Positions 16,982 through 24,612 are shown, counted from the first letter of the stretch. The stretch is DNA of 37,803 nt from an uncultured Rikenella sp. (GCA_910577885.1 CAJTNK010000009.1:1-37803); one strand, 5' to 3'. Notes: generated from the letters alone by a model not told the origin. Made by a program: numbers and translations.

Positions 16982-17009
16982 CCTTCGTGATTGAAATAAA
17001 TCGGCCCCC

Positions 17010-17027
17010 GCCCGCTGCGAAGCGGGC
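17010..17027 (-). other. Hairpin in the predicted typA leader
   Basis: A 7-bp stem (GCCCGCT / AGCGGGC) with a 4-nt loop, about 29-46 nt upstream of the typA ATG and inside the predicted 5' leader. There is no U-tract after it, so it is not an obvious terminator. It may be structural or regulatory, or chance in GC-rich DNA. Confidence 0.35.
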
Positions 17028-17037
17028 TGCGCGGTCA

Positions 17038-17045
17038 CAAAAATA
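17038..17045 (-). promoter_or_regulatory. Predicted -7 box of typA
   Basis: On the minus strand, TATTTTTG fits TAnnTTTG perfectly. Transcription would begin near 17031, giving a leader of about 50 nt. The upstream -33 region has no clear TTTG. Confidence 0.45.
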
Positions 17046-17088
17046 GCGGTTTCGGGGCAGATTATCAGCCTGATCGGCAAAAAAAGTT

Positions 17089-17096
17089 CATATTTG
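17089..17096 (+). promoter_or_regulatory. -7-like box next to the panE-like start codon
   Basis: CATATTTG matches TAnnTTTG with one mismatch and ends only 5 nt before the ATG at 17102. If used, it would give a leaderless or nearly leaderless transcript. The -33 element is weak. Confidence 0.35.
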
Positions 17097-17101
17097 CAAC
17101 C

Positions 17102-18004
17102 ATGAAACAGATCGAACGAGTGTCGCTCCTGGGAGTGGGAGCCGTAGGAACGGTGGTCGCCACGCGGCTCCGCGACGCGCTGGGCGAGCGTTTTACGGTG
17201 ATCGCCGACGCCGACCGCCGGGAGCGGCTGCGTCGCGAGGGAGTCTTTTTCAACGGTGTGCGATACGACTTCGCGCTGGCGGAGCCGACCGAGCGGCCGG
17301 ACTTGCTCCTGATCGCCACCAAGGCCACCGCCCTGGATCCGGCGATCGAAGCCATCGCACCGCACGTGGGGCCGGAGACGCTGATTCTCTCGCTGTTGAA
17401 CGGCATCGACAGCGAACAACGTCTGGCCGCACGGTTCGGCGCGGAGCGGGTGCTGTACTCCTACTTCCTGGGCCACCCGAGCATGCGCACAGGCAACCGA
17501 ACGACCCATGACGGGACGTTCCGCATCTCGTTCGGCGAGGCGATCAACCGGCCCGAGCAGCCGACGGAACGGGTTCTGCGGCTCTCTCGGCTTTTTGAAC
17601 GCGCCGGGATCCCGTACGACACGCCGACGGACATGATCGCGGCCCTGTGGCAAAAGTTCGTCATCAACATCGGCTGCAACCAGACCACCGCCCTGCTCCG
17701 GCGGCCCTACGGACACCTGCAAACCAATCCCCGGGCGATGGCATTGGCCCGGGGGCTGATGGAGGAGGCGGCGACGGTGGCCGAGCGGCTGGGCATTGCC
17801 GATGCCGACCGGATGGTTGCCCGAGCCGTCGAGGTGATCCGGTCGATGAACCCGGAGGGAAAAAGCTCCATGCTGCAAGACGTCGAGGCGGGTCGTCCCA
17901 CTGAAATCGACCTCTTTGCGGGGACCCTCTGCCGGCTGGCCGAAGAGCTCGGCGAGGCGGTGCCGCTGAACGCCGCGACGCTCCGAATCTTGTCGGCTTT
18001 ATAA
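17102..18004 (+). CDS. Ketopantoate reductase-family protein (PanE-like)
   Basis: A 300-residue NADPH-dependent 2-dehydropantoate 2-reductase family member, the step giving pantoate for pantothenate and CoA in true PanE. The Rossmann motif is GVGAVG (11-16). The key residues fit: Asn100 in LLNG, Lys185 in WQKFVIN, and the C-terminal SSMLQD (255-260) and GRPTEID (264-270) that close on substrate. No other pan genes are adjacent, and many genomes carry several paralogues, so I give no symbol. It is divergent from typA. The gene ends 75 nt before the next lipoprotein gene, which has its own -7 box. Confidence 0.87.
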   Translation: MKQIERVSLLGVGAVGTVVATRLRDALGERFTVIADADRRERLRREGVFFNGVRYDFALAEPTERPDLLLIATKATALDPAIEAIAPHVGPETLILSLLNGIDSEQRLAARFGAERVLYSYFLGHPSMRTGNRTTHDGTFRISFGEAINRPEQPTERVLRLSRLFERAGIPYDTPTDMIAALWQKFVINIGCNQTTALLRRPYGHLQTNPRAMALARGLMEEAATVAERLGIADADRMVARAVEVIRSMNPEGKSSMLQDVEAGRPTEIDLFAGTLCRLAEELGEAVPLNAATLRILSAL

Positions 18005-18046
18005 AAGGTTTCGTAAAAAACAAGCCGGTGTTCGGAGAATTATTCC

Positions 18047-18054
18047 TACTTTTG
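18047..18054 (+). promoter_or_regulatory. Predicted -7 box of the lipoprotein gene
   Basis: TACTTTTG is a perfect TAnnTTTG match, 25 nt before the ATG at 18080. No convincing TTTG lies at the usual distance upstream. Confidence 0.45.
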
Positions 18055-18079
18055 TTTTCAATTCATATCATTCACGAAC

Positions 18080-18463
18080 ATGAAAAAAATCTTTTTGACG
18101 CTGGCAGCCGCCTTGGTTTTGGTTGCCTGTTCCGGTACAACCGGGCTGAAAGGCGAGTTGGTAGGCGACTACAACGCGGAAATCGCGCTGCCGGATACCT
18201 CGGAAGACGACGTTGCTGCTCAGATGGCCGCGGCGATGCTCTCGCAAATCAAGATGGAGATGAACTTCCAGGCGAACGGGACGGTCGACATCGTCAGATC
18301 GATGGGCGAAAACTCCAACACCGCACAGGCAGCTTGGGAAGTGAAGGCCGACAGCCTGTTTATCATCGAAGATTCCAAAACGCAGAGTTTCCAGGTCTGC
18401 AAAACCGACGACGGTTTCAAACTCAACGGCGAAGAGATGAGCTTCGTTCTCACGAAGAAATAG
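18080..18463 (+). CDS. Small lipoprotein, lipocalin-like
   Basis: A 127-residue predicted lipoprotein. The signal sequence KKIFLTLAAALVLVACSG has a clear lipobox (LVAC, Cys17). The mature part contains KGELVGDYNAEIALP, MEMNFQANGTVDIVRS, AAWEVKADSLFIIEDSKTQSFQVCKTDDGFKLNGEEMSFVLTKK. Alternating strands of the 'decreasing signal, then computed value' kind resemble small lipocalin-like proteins of Bacteroidota. The middle (QMAAAMLSQIKMEM) may be a helix. Its role is unknown. It is transcribed from its own -7 box and ends at the terminator at 18500. Confidence 0.8.
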   Translation: MKKIFLTLAAALVLVACSGTTGLKGELVGDYNAEIALPDTSEDDVAAQMAAAMLSQIKMEMNFQANGTVDIVRSMGENSNTAQAAWEVKADSLFIIEDSKTQSFQVCKTDDGFKLNGEEMSFVLTKK

Positions 18464-18499
18464 TCTTCGCAAACACGGTTTTTATTCTCACACAATACG

Positions 18500-18534
18500 C
18501 GAGCAACTCTCTTCCCGGAAGTTGCTCGTTTTTT
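18500..18534 (+). terminator. Intrinsic terminator of the lipoprotein gene
   Basis: CGAGCAACT (18500-18508) pairs with AGTTGCTCG (18520-18528), with an 11-nt loop, and is followed by six T residues. Confidence 0.85.
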
Positions 18535-18544
18535 ATAACCGGCC

Positions 18545-19102
18545 ATGGAACTGACACGCATCTACGACCACATCCACCCGCTGGCCTGCGAGGCCTGGGA
18601 GATCTATGAACAGAGTTTTCCGCTCGCCGAGCGGCGCCCGTTGGCCGAACACCTCCGCGCGCTCCACGATCCGGCGTTCCATTACCACCTCCTGACCGAC
18701 CGCGAACGATTGGTCGGCCTGCTGTCGTGGTGGGAGTGGGAATCGGTCGACGGAACCGCTTTCCGTTTCGGCGAGCACTTCGCCATCGCACCCGACCGGC
18801 GCAGCGGCGGGTATGGATCGCTGGCCTTGGAGTTTCTGAAAGGCGACGACCAACGGATCGTGCTGCTGGAGATCGACCCGCCGGTCGACGAGATTTCGCA
18901 ACGACGCGAACGATTCTATCAGCGCAACGGACTCGTTACCAACCCGGAGTACGACCATGTCCACCCGTCGTTCCGATCGGAGACCCTGCCCCACCGACTC
19001 CTGATTATGAGTTATCCGCGGGCGTTGACCCCGGCGGAGTTCCGGGCGTTCCAGCGTTTCAACAACGAACGGGTGCTGCACTACACGGAGCGGAAAGGTT
19101 AA
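18545..19102 (+). CDS. GNAT-family N-acetyltransferase
   Basis: A 185-residue protein with the GNAT fold. It shows RIYDHIHPLACEAWEIYEQSFPLAERR at the start, LVGLLSWWEWESVDGTAFRFGEHFAIAPDRRSGGYGSLALEFL in the middle (the acetyl-CoA loop RRSGGYGS is at about 87-94), then VLLEIDPP and RRERFYQRNGL (about 124-134), which is the common arm of the fold. The C-terminal tail SYPRALTPAEFRAFQRF resembles several Bacteroidota GNATs of unknown substrate. The gene starts only 10 nt after the preceding terminator's T-run, and no clear promoter box is visible. Acceptor unknown. Confidence 0.82.
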   Translation: MELTRIYDHIHPLACEAWEIYEQSFPLAERRPLAEHLRALHDPAFHYHLLTDRERLVGLLSWWEWESVDGTAFRFGEHFAIAPDRRSGGYGSLALEFLKGDDQRIVLLEIDPPVDEISQRRERFYQRNGLVTNPEYDHVHPSFRSETLPHRLLIMSYPRALTPAEFRAFQRFNNERVLHYTERKG

Positions 19103-19155
19103 GAGGCTGATGCTCTGACTCCTACACTACTCATGAAAGATGGCGGCAATAATTT

Positions 19156-19201
19156 ACTATAATTATAGTTGTAGTTTCAAAAACTATTTCTACCTTTGTA
19201 G
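19156..19201 (+). promoter_or_regulatory. Palindrome cluster, likely BlaI-type operators
   Basis: Three inverted repeats lie in 46 nt. ACTATAATTATAGT (19156-19169) is a perfect 14-mer palindrome. TAGTTT-CAA-AAACTA spans 19172-19186. CTAC-CTTT-GTAG (19190-19201) straddles the -7 box. BlaI/MecI repressors bind TACTA/TAGTA-like dyads, so repressor binding here would block RNA polymerase. Confidence 0.6.
19169..19198 (+). promoter_or_regulatory. Predicted promoter of the blaI-M56 operon
   Basis: TTG (19169-19171), a 19-nt spacer, then a perfect TACCTTTG (19191-19198). This matches the Bacteroidota consensus well. Transcription would begin near 19205, 17 nt before the ATG at 19222. Confidence 0.7.
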
Positions 19202-19221
19202 TAACAACATTCGAAACCGCT

Positions 19222-19632
19222 ATGAGACCGAAACAAACGAAACAACCGCTCGAACTGACCCGGGCCGAACTGGAGGTAATGCAGCACATCTGGCGGCTGG
19301 GCGAGGCTTATTTGGGCGAAGTGGTCGACCAGTTCGTCGAGCCGCGACCGGCCTACACCACGATCTCGACCGTCATCCGGACGCTCGAAGCCAAAGGGTT
19401 CGTCACCCACCGGGTGGTGGGAAAAAGCCACCGATACTCACCCACCATAACGAAGGAGGAGTATCGGGCGGGATTTATGAAACGCGTGGTGAGCAACTTT
19501 TTCAACGACTCGCCGGGCGAAGTGCTGTCGTTCCTGGCCTGGGAGAGCGGCTCGCTGAGCGTCGGACAGTACGAGGAGCTGCGGCGGGTGGCCCGGCAGA
19601 TCGTCGAAGCAGAGCGCAACAAGGAGGCATAG
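19222..19632 (+). CDS. BlaI/MecI/CopY-type transcriptional repressor
   Basis: A 136-residue winged-helix repressor. The core is LTRAELEVMQHIWRLGEAYLGEVVDQF ... AYTTISTVIRTLEAKGFVTHRVVGKSHRYSPTITKEEY, where helix 3 (TTISTVIRTLEAKGF) reads DNA and the wing carries the HRY-type motif. The C-terminal part (about 85-136) is the dimerisation domain, which BlaR1-type proteases cut in known systems. It is directly upstream of an M56 sensor protease gene (43-nt gap), the usual partner. Its own operator probably lies in the palindrome cluster 19156-19201. Confidence 0.92.
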   Translation: MRPKQTKQPLELTRAELEVMQHIWRLGEAYLGEVVDQFVEPRPAYTTISTVIRTLEAKGFVTHRVVGKSHRYSPTITKEEYRAGFMKRVVSNFFNDSPGEVLSFLAWESGSLSVGQYEELRRVARQIVEAERNKEA

Positions 19633-19675
19633 GTGCGGCTCGCTATATTTTCTCTAACTCAAACCCTCACAAGTC

Positions 19676-21475
19676 ATGTTATCGCAAGGATACTGGATCG
19701 ACTCGCAACTCTGCGTACTCGTTTTGTGGCTTTTCTATGTCGCGGTGCTCCACCGCCGCATTCCGTCCGGCGGCGCGCGGAGCTATCTGCTCGCGATGCT
19801 GCCCCTCGGGATGCTCCTGCCGCTGGTGCGGATCCCGATACTTCCGGCGCCGGAACCGATGATCTTGTCGGAGTGGATCGACCCGGCGTTGCTGATGACG
19901 GAAGAGACCGTGCCGATGGTGCTCGCCCCGGAAGAAACGATCGACTGGCTCCGAATCGTCCTGTGGAGCCTGTACGGAGTCGGTGCGGCGGCTGTCGGGA
20001 TGGTACAGGCCGTGCGGATTCTCCGCCTCCGGTTCGGCACCCTGCGCGGAACTCGACGGGGCGACCTGCTCTTTTCGGAAAATGTCGCCGGAGCCTACTC
20101 CGCCTTCGGGCGGATCGTCGTGAACGACAAGTTCCGAGGATCGCCGATGCTCGAAGCGATTCTGACCCACGAACGGAGCCACATCAGCTACCGCCACGGG
20201 GCGGACCTGCTTTGGAGCGCTCTTTGGCGTACGCTCCTGTGGTTCAACCCGACCGCGTGGCACGGCGGAAAACTGCTCCGCGAGGTACACGAATTTCAGG
20301 CCGACCGGGCTGTCCTTCGGCAAGGGGTGGCCGTCGGACCTTACATGGAACTGCTCATCGGCACCGAGGCCGGCATCTTTCCGGCCGGGGCGACCAGTAC
20401 ACTCTGTTATTTACAAACCAAAAAACGACTCGAAATGATGACCCAAAACCACTCTTTCGGCTCCCGGACCGCACGTTTCGTCCGGCTGGCCACCCTTCCG
20501 CTGGTCGGCGGCACGCTACTGTGCGCCTTTTCACTCACGGCCCGCGCAGCAGTCGAACCCACCGACTCCCCGAAGACATACACGGTCGAAAGACCGGACT
20601 CGGCCTCGAATTCGCCGCAAAAAACCGACCGAGAACTCCCGGACCGCCTGGAGAACAATGCCCAACCGCACCTCGATATCGACGGACTACGGAGCGAGGC
20701 GAAGAACGACACGGTCTCGGTTCGCACACACAAAACGTCCCAAGGTCCGTTGGTTGTCATAGACGGAAAGGTGGCCGACCAGGAGCAACAAGCCCGACTT
20801 TCACCCCACGACCTGCAGAGAATCATAGTCCTCAAAGACCAAGCCGCTATCGACCGTTTCGGCGAGGCGGGCCGGAACGGTGCCATCGTCATCACGACCC
20901 AGAAAAAAGCAGATTCGGAACAGAACAGAGAGAAGGTATACTACGGAACCTACACGCCAGACGGACCGACCAACCAGGAAGAGCTTCACCAGGCATCCGC
21001 TTCGGAACAGAACAGAGAGAGGGTATACTACGGGACCTACACGCCGGACGGACCGACCAATCAGGAAGAGATGCGTAAAATGGCTCTTCGGTTGCAAGTC
21101 CAAAGCGATTCGCTCCGAGAAGCCGCTCGAGCCTTCGCCGCAGCGGCCCAAATGCGAACACAAGACCTGGAGGCCGAAGCAGCCGCTCTCAGGCAACGAG
21201 CCGAAAAGCAAAAACTCGGCCCCTGGTTGACCATCTCGGGCAAAGGCTCCGTTCTGTATTACCGCAATTGGGAAAACAAGAGCTCGAAACCGGTCGAAAC
21301 CACCAGCAACAAGCGCCAGGTAACGACCTACCTGACCCGCGAGGAACAAGAACAAGGGATCACACCCGGCGCCAAGCTCCTGAAAGATTGTCCGAAGATG
21401 TTCTACCAGGATGGTAACAGGGTTTGCAACGTCGACCCGATCCGCGTGATTGTTTATACGGAAAACTTGCAATAA
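19676..21475 (+). CDS. M56 BlaR1-like membrane metallopeptidase with TonB-plug-like domain
   Basis: A 599-residue sensor protease. Membrane segments lie near residues 11-25, 37-52 and 92-114, with the last near 267-290. The zinc site is HERSH (His165, Glu166, His169), with the third ligand likely Glu206 in HEFQAD, all as in the BlaR1/MecR1 M56 fold. The C-terminal half is periplasmic. Residues about 357-411 (GPLVVIDGKV ... LQRIIVLKDQAAIDRFGEAGRNGAIVITTQ) resemble the plug domain of SusC-type receptors. Two copies of a 23-residue repeat (SEQNRE-[KR]-VYYGTYTPDGPTNQEE) follow at about 414-436 and 443-465, then an Ala/Glu-rich coiled-coil-like stretch. It lies 43 nt after the repressor gene. The signal it senses is unknown. 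Confidence 0.88.
   Translation: MLSQGYWIDSQLCVLVLWLFYVAVLHRRIPSGGARSYLLAMLPLGMLLPLVRIPILPAPEPMILSEWIDPALLMTEETVPMVLAPEETIDWLRIVLWSLYGVGAAAVGMVQAVRILRLRFGTLRGTRRGDLLFSENVAGAYSAFGRIVVNDKFRGSPMLEAILTHERSHISYRHGADLLWSALWRTLLWFNPTAWHGGKLLREVHEFQADRAVLRQGVAVGPYMELLIGTEAGIFPAGATSTLCYLQTKKRLEMMTQNHSFGSRTARFVRLATLPLVGGTLLCAFSLTARAAVEPTDSPKTYTVERPDSASNSPQKTDRELPDRLENNAQPHLDIDGLRSEAKNDTVSVRTHKTSQGPLVVIDGKVADQEQQARLSPHDLQRIIVLKDQAAIDRFGEAGRNGAIVITTQKKADSEQNREKVYYGTYTPDGPTNQEELHQASASEQNRERVYYGTYTPDGPTNQEEMRKMALRLQVQSDSLREAARAFAAAAQMRTQDLEAEAAALRQRAEKQKLGPWLTISGKGSVLYYRNWENKSSKPVETTSNKRQVTTYLTREEQEQGITPGAKLLKDCPKMFYQDGNRVCNVDPIRVIVYTENLQ
20914..21070 (+). repeat. Two-copy in-frame tandem repeat in the M56 gene
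   Basis: Two 70-bp near-identical units (20914-20983 and 21001-21070) at an 87-bp period, about four base differences, keeping reading frame. They encode VYYGTYTPDGPTNQEE and its flanks. Confidence 0.9.
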
Positions 21476-21494
21476 GTTCTTCCCGGCCCTCCCG

Positions 21495-21544
21495 GCGCGG
21501 CGGATCTCCCGACAGAGAGCGGGAGGATCCGCCGCGCTCTTTTT
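21495..21544 (+). terminator. Intrinsic terminator after the M56 gene
   Basis: GCGCGGCGGATC pairs with GATCCGCCGCGC, and an inner TCCCG/CGGGA helix is separated by a one-base bulge; loop ACAGAGAG. A TCTTTTTG tail follows. Confidence 0.85.
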
Positions 21545-21554
21545 GAAAATTGCG

Positions 21555-21562
21555 TATCTTTG
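21555..21562 (+). promoter_or_regulatory. Predicted -7 box of the MFS gene
   Basis: TATCTTTG is a perfect TAnnTTTG match, 35 nt before the ATG at 21598 and close after the upstream terminator. The -33 element is not evident. Confidence 0.45.
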
Positions 21563-21597
21563 CTCCTCGAAACCTTAAGCTTTTTCCACTCCGACCG

Positions 21598-22774
21598 ATG
21601 CAGAAAGAGAGACTTTGGACCGCCAGCTTCTGGGCCGCCTGCGGATCCAACTTCCTGATGTTCTTCGCCTTCTACATGCTCTTGCCGATCCTGCCGATGT
21701 ACCTCGCCGAACAGTTCGAGACCACCAAATCGCTCGCCGGCCTGATTCTCTCTTCGTATACCATCATGGCCCTGTTTTCGGCCTTTTGCCGGATTCATGG
21801 TCGACAGTTTTCCGCGGAAACCGCTCCTGCTGCTCTGCTACGCCTTTTTTATCTCCTATTTCGGCGGCTATATGCTGGCCGGGGCGCTGGTCGTTTTCGC
21901 CATTCTGCGCGCCACCCACGGCATGGCTTTCGGGATGGTGACCGTGTCGGTCAACACCGTGGCCATCGACATCATGCCCGCCGCACGACGCGGCGAAGGG
22001 ATCGGATATTTCGGCGTGTCGACCAACCTGGCGATGGCCATCGGACCGATGGCGGCGCTGATGATCCACGATGCGACGCCCAATTACAACTGGGTCTTTG
22101 CCACGGCTTTGGGGGTGGGACTCCTCGGGCTGTTCGTCGCCTCGCGCATCCGAGGGGCGAAAACCGAAATCGTCGGCGCCAAACAGACCTTGTCGCTCGA
22201 CCGGTTCCTGCTGCTCAAAGGAGTACCGGGGGCGGTGACCACCCTCTTCCTGTCGTTCGCCTACGGGGTGCTGAGCACCTATGTGGCGGTGTACGGGACC
22301 GAAGAGGTGGGGCTCGCCAGCGGAACGGGATTCTTTTTCGTCTGCCTCTCGGGCGGACTGGTCGTTTCGCGACTCGTCTCCGGGAAACTCATCAACCGGG
22401 GCTACCTGACCTTGGTAAGCAAGGTCGGCATCTCGATCCTGATCGCCAGCTTTCTCTGCTTCATCTTTCTCAAACATCCGCTGTCGTTCTACGGCTGCGG
22501 CGTCTCGATCGGCGTGGGGTACGGGCTGCTCTGCCCGACCCTGCAGACCATGTTCATCAACCTGGCGCACCACAACCAGCGCGGAACGGCCAATGCGACG
22601 TACCTCACTTCGTGGGACTTCGGCATCGGGTCCGGGGTTTTGCTGGGCGGGGTGATCGCCCAACACACTTCGTATTCGATGGCGTTTCTGCTCGGCACGG
22701 CGTTGTTGGCGGTGGGGTTGACGCTCTTTTTCCTGTGGGCGGGGCCCTATTTCGACCGCAACAAGCTGCGGTAA
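21598..22774 (+). pseudogene. MFS transporter, interrupted by a frameshift
   Basis: Reading starts at ATG 21598 (MQKERLWTASFW) and gives the first helices FLMFFAFYMLLPILPMYLAEQFETT and LAGLILSSYTIMALFS. It then runs out of frame near 21778-21781. The rest of the transporter continues in the +1-shifted frame from about 21779, giving RPFAGFMVDSFPRKP, the conserved helix 2-3 loop, and about ten further helices to a stop at 22774. Restoring two bases (CG after TTTTCG) yields a normal protein of about 392 residues. The product would be a 12-helix major-facilitator permease, substrate unknown. Either the gene is inactive, or the base loss is a sequencing or assembly error. The downstream part alone has an ATG at 21797 (MVDSFPRKP) but would lack the first two helices. 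Confidence 0.85.
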
Positions 22775-22839
22775 CTGAGGAACTTATCTGTGATTGCAAA
22801 AAATCTGCACAAGAGAGCGTAGATTAAAATAATCCGATA

Positions 22840-23151
22840 ATGAAGAAAAAATTACACCTTTCTGTTTTAGACAAAGCCTCTTTGATCCTATCAATTGCGT
22901 TAATTATGTGTTTGCTGCCGTTCCCGTATGGCTTCTACACAATTATACGCCTTGCGACTTCCGTTATTGCTCTATGTTGGGCCTATCGTTTTTATAATCG
23001 TCGGAAGGTTGCACTTGCAATAATCTCAGGAGCGATTGCTCTACTATTTCAACCATTCTACAAGATCGCACTTGATCGATTGACTTGGAACATTGTGGAT
23101 GTCGTATTAGCGGTCGTAATTATCTATCTTGTACTAAACAAGAAATATTAA
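22840..23151 (+). CDS. Small membrane protein, DUF6804-like
   Basis: A 103-residue protein with about four hydrophobic segments: ASLILSIALIMCLLPFPYGFYTII, LATSVIALCWAYRFY, VALAIISGAIALLFQPFYKI and IVDVVLAVVIIYLVL. Short charged ends (MKKKLHLSVLDK ... NKKY) flank them. The pattern LPFPYGFY ... LFQPFYKI ... WNIVDVVLAVVI recalls the small DUF6804 membrane family, so I name it with modest confidence. Unlike its neighbours it is visibly AT-rich, with many AT-ending codons. The convergent terminator at 23156 follows directly. Function unknown. Confidence 0.7.
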   Translation: MKKKLHLSVLDKASLILSIALIMCLLPFPYGFYTIIRLATSVIALCWAYRFYNRRKVALAIISGAIALLFQPFYKIALDRLTWNIVDVVLAVVIIYLVLNKKY

Positions 23152-23155
23152 CCGA

Positions 23156-23217
23156 AAAAAACTTGCGTTCGGAACAAGGTCTCCTACTTCAAAGCCTATT
23201 CCGAACGCAAGTTTTTT
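23156..23217. terminator. Bidirectional terminator between DUF6804-like gene and gltA
   Basis: A perfect 19-bp stem: 23156-23174 pairs with 23199-23217, with a 24-nt loop. A runs on one arm and T runs on the other serve both directions. It lies between convergent genes ending at 23151 (+) and 23236 (-). Confidence 0.85.
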
Positions 23218-23235
23218 ATCATAGATGCAAGCTAC

Positions 23236-24603
23236 TTATCGCTTGTTCAACGGTCGATACCCCATCCCCGTCGAAACATTCTTATACGCCGGCCGAATGA
23301 TCCGCCGACTGTCGAAATTCAGCTCCTCGATCCGGTGCGCCACCCACCCCGCAATCCGCGACATGGCGAACAACGGCGTATAGACCTCCCGCGGCAGACC
23401 GATCATGTCGTACACGAACCCCGAGTAGAAGTCCACATTGGCGCAAACCCGCTTATTGACCGAGTTCCCCTTGAACTCCATGAAGCTCTCGACGCCGAGC
23501 CGTTCGACCAGCTCCAGGAAATCGAACTCCCGTTCGCGTCCCTTCTCCTGCGCCAGCGACCGCGCCATCTCCTTGAGCAGCAGCGCCCGCGGGTCCGAGA
23601 TCGTATAGACCGCGTGGCCGATCCCGTAAATCAGCCCCTTTTTGTCGTAAACCTCCTTGCGCAACATCCGCATCAGGTAAGCCTTGATCTCCGCCTCGTC
23701 GGTCCAGTCCGCGATCGCCTCGCGCAAGTGGGCGAACATGTCGATCACCTGCAAATTGGCCCCCCCGTGCAGCGGCCCTTTGAGCGACCCGATGGCCGCC
23801 GCGATCGACGAATAGGTATCCGTCCCCGACGAGCTGGTAACCCGTGTCGTAAAGGTCGAGTTGTTCCCCCCGCCATGCTCCGCATGCAGAATCAAGCACA
23901 GGTCCAACACCTTGACATCCAGCGGCGTGTACCCCTTCGAACCCTTCATCATGTAGATGAAGTTTTCGGCCAGCGAGAAGCCCGGCTTCGGAATCCGGAT
24001 GTGCAGCGACCCACCGTTCTTGTTGTGGTTCATCGTATGGTAGGCATACGCGATAATCGACGGAAACTTCGCGATCAGGTCCACCGACTGCCGCACCAGG
24101 TTGTCCCGCGACGTATCGTCCGCCTGCTCGTCGAACGCATAGAGCACCAGCACCGATCGCGCCAGAATATTCATAATATCGTTCCCGTACAGCTGCAGGA
24201 TGTTCATCTTGGCCGCATGCCGCAACACCATCTGTTCATTGAGCAAGTTGGCGAACGTCTCGAGCTCCTCGCGATCCGGCAGGTAGCCCGACAAGAGCAG
24301 GAACGCCGTCTCCTCGTACCCCAACCGGTTCTCGGCCTGCACCCCGTGCACCAGGTCCGACACCTCGATCCCCCGGTAGAGCAGTTTCCCCGGAATCGCC
24401 TTCAACTCCCCTTTCCCGTCAGCCCCCTCGACCCGCTCGTACCCCACCACATCGCCGATGTTGGTCAACCCCACCAAGACTCCCGAGTGATCTTCGTTCC
24501 GCAACCCCCGCTTCACCCCGTAGCGCTTGAAGAGGTCGTTCTCGATCCGCGAAGTCTCCTTGACGGTCTCCGAGAGCTTGTATATCAAATAGTCCTTGTT
24601 CAT
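23236..24603 (-). CDS. gltA: Citrate synthase
   Basis: Condenses acetyl-CoA and oxaloacetate to citrate in the cytoplasm. The 455-residue protein is longer than E. coli GltA owing to an N-terminal extension of charged helices. The catalytic residues fit the family: His279 in GPLHGGAN, His330 in GIGHAVYT and Asp391 in NVDFYSG. Oxaloacetate-site segments such as AEHGGGNNSTFTTR (241-254) are present. It is the last gene of the acn-icd-gltA operon, 9 nt after icd. Flux through it needs the 4Fe-4S aconitase and isocitrate dehydrogenase made from the same transcript. Confidence 0.96.
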   Translation of the reverse strand: MNKDYLIYKLSETVKETSRIENDLFKRYGVKRGLRNEDHSGVLVGLTNIGDVVGYERVEGADGKGELKAIPGKLLYRGIEVSDLVHGVQAENRLGYEETAFLLLSGYLPDREELETFANLLNEQMVLRHAAKMNILQLYGNDIMNILARSVLVLYAFDEQADDTSRDNLVRQSVDLIAKFPSIIAYAYHTMNHNKNGGSLHIRIPKPGFSLAENFIYMMKGSKGYTPLDVKVLDLCLILHAEHGGGNNSTFTTRVTSSSGTDTYSSIAAAIGSLKGPLHGGANLQVIDMFAHLREAIADWTDEAEIKAYLMRMLRKEVYDKKGLIYGIGHAVYTISDPRALLLKEMARSLAQEKGREREFDFLELVERLGVESFMEFKGNSVNKRVCANVDFYSGFVYDMIGLPREVYTPLFAMSRIAGWVAHRIEELNFDSRRIIRPAYKNVSTGMGYRPLNKR

Positions 24604-24612
24604 TTTTCCTTC

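Noticed and set aside
16982..17878. Upstream extension of the typA open frame
   Set aside because: The N-terminus of TypA begins at 16981; the extension lies antisense to the panE-like gene and does not resemble GTPase sequence.
20914..21070. CRISPR-like repeats
   Set aside because: Only two units, in frame in a protein gene, with coding differences and no spacers of regular kind.
21770..21800. Programmed +1 ribosomal frameshift in the MFS gene
   Set aside because: No known slippery heptamer, stop codon or pseudoknot at the site; MFS genes are not known to use one. A base loss is simpler.
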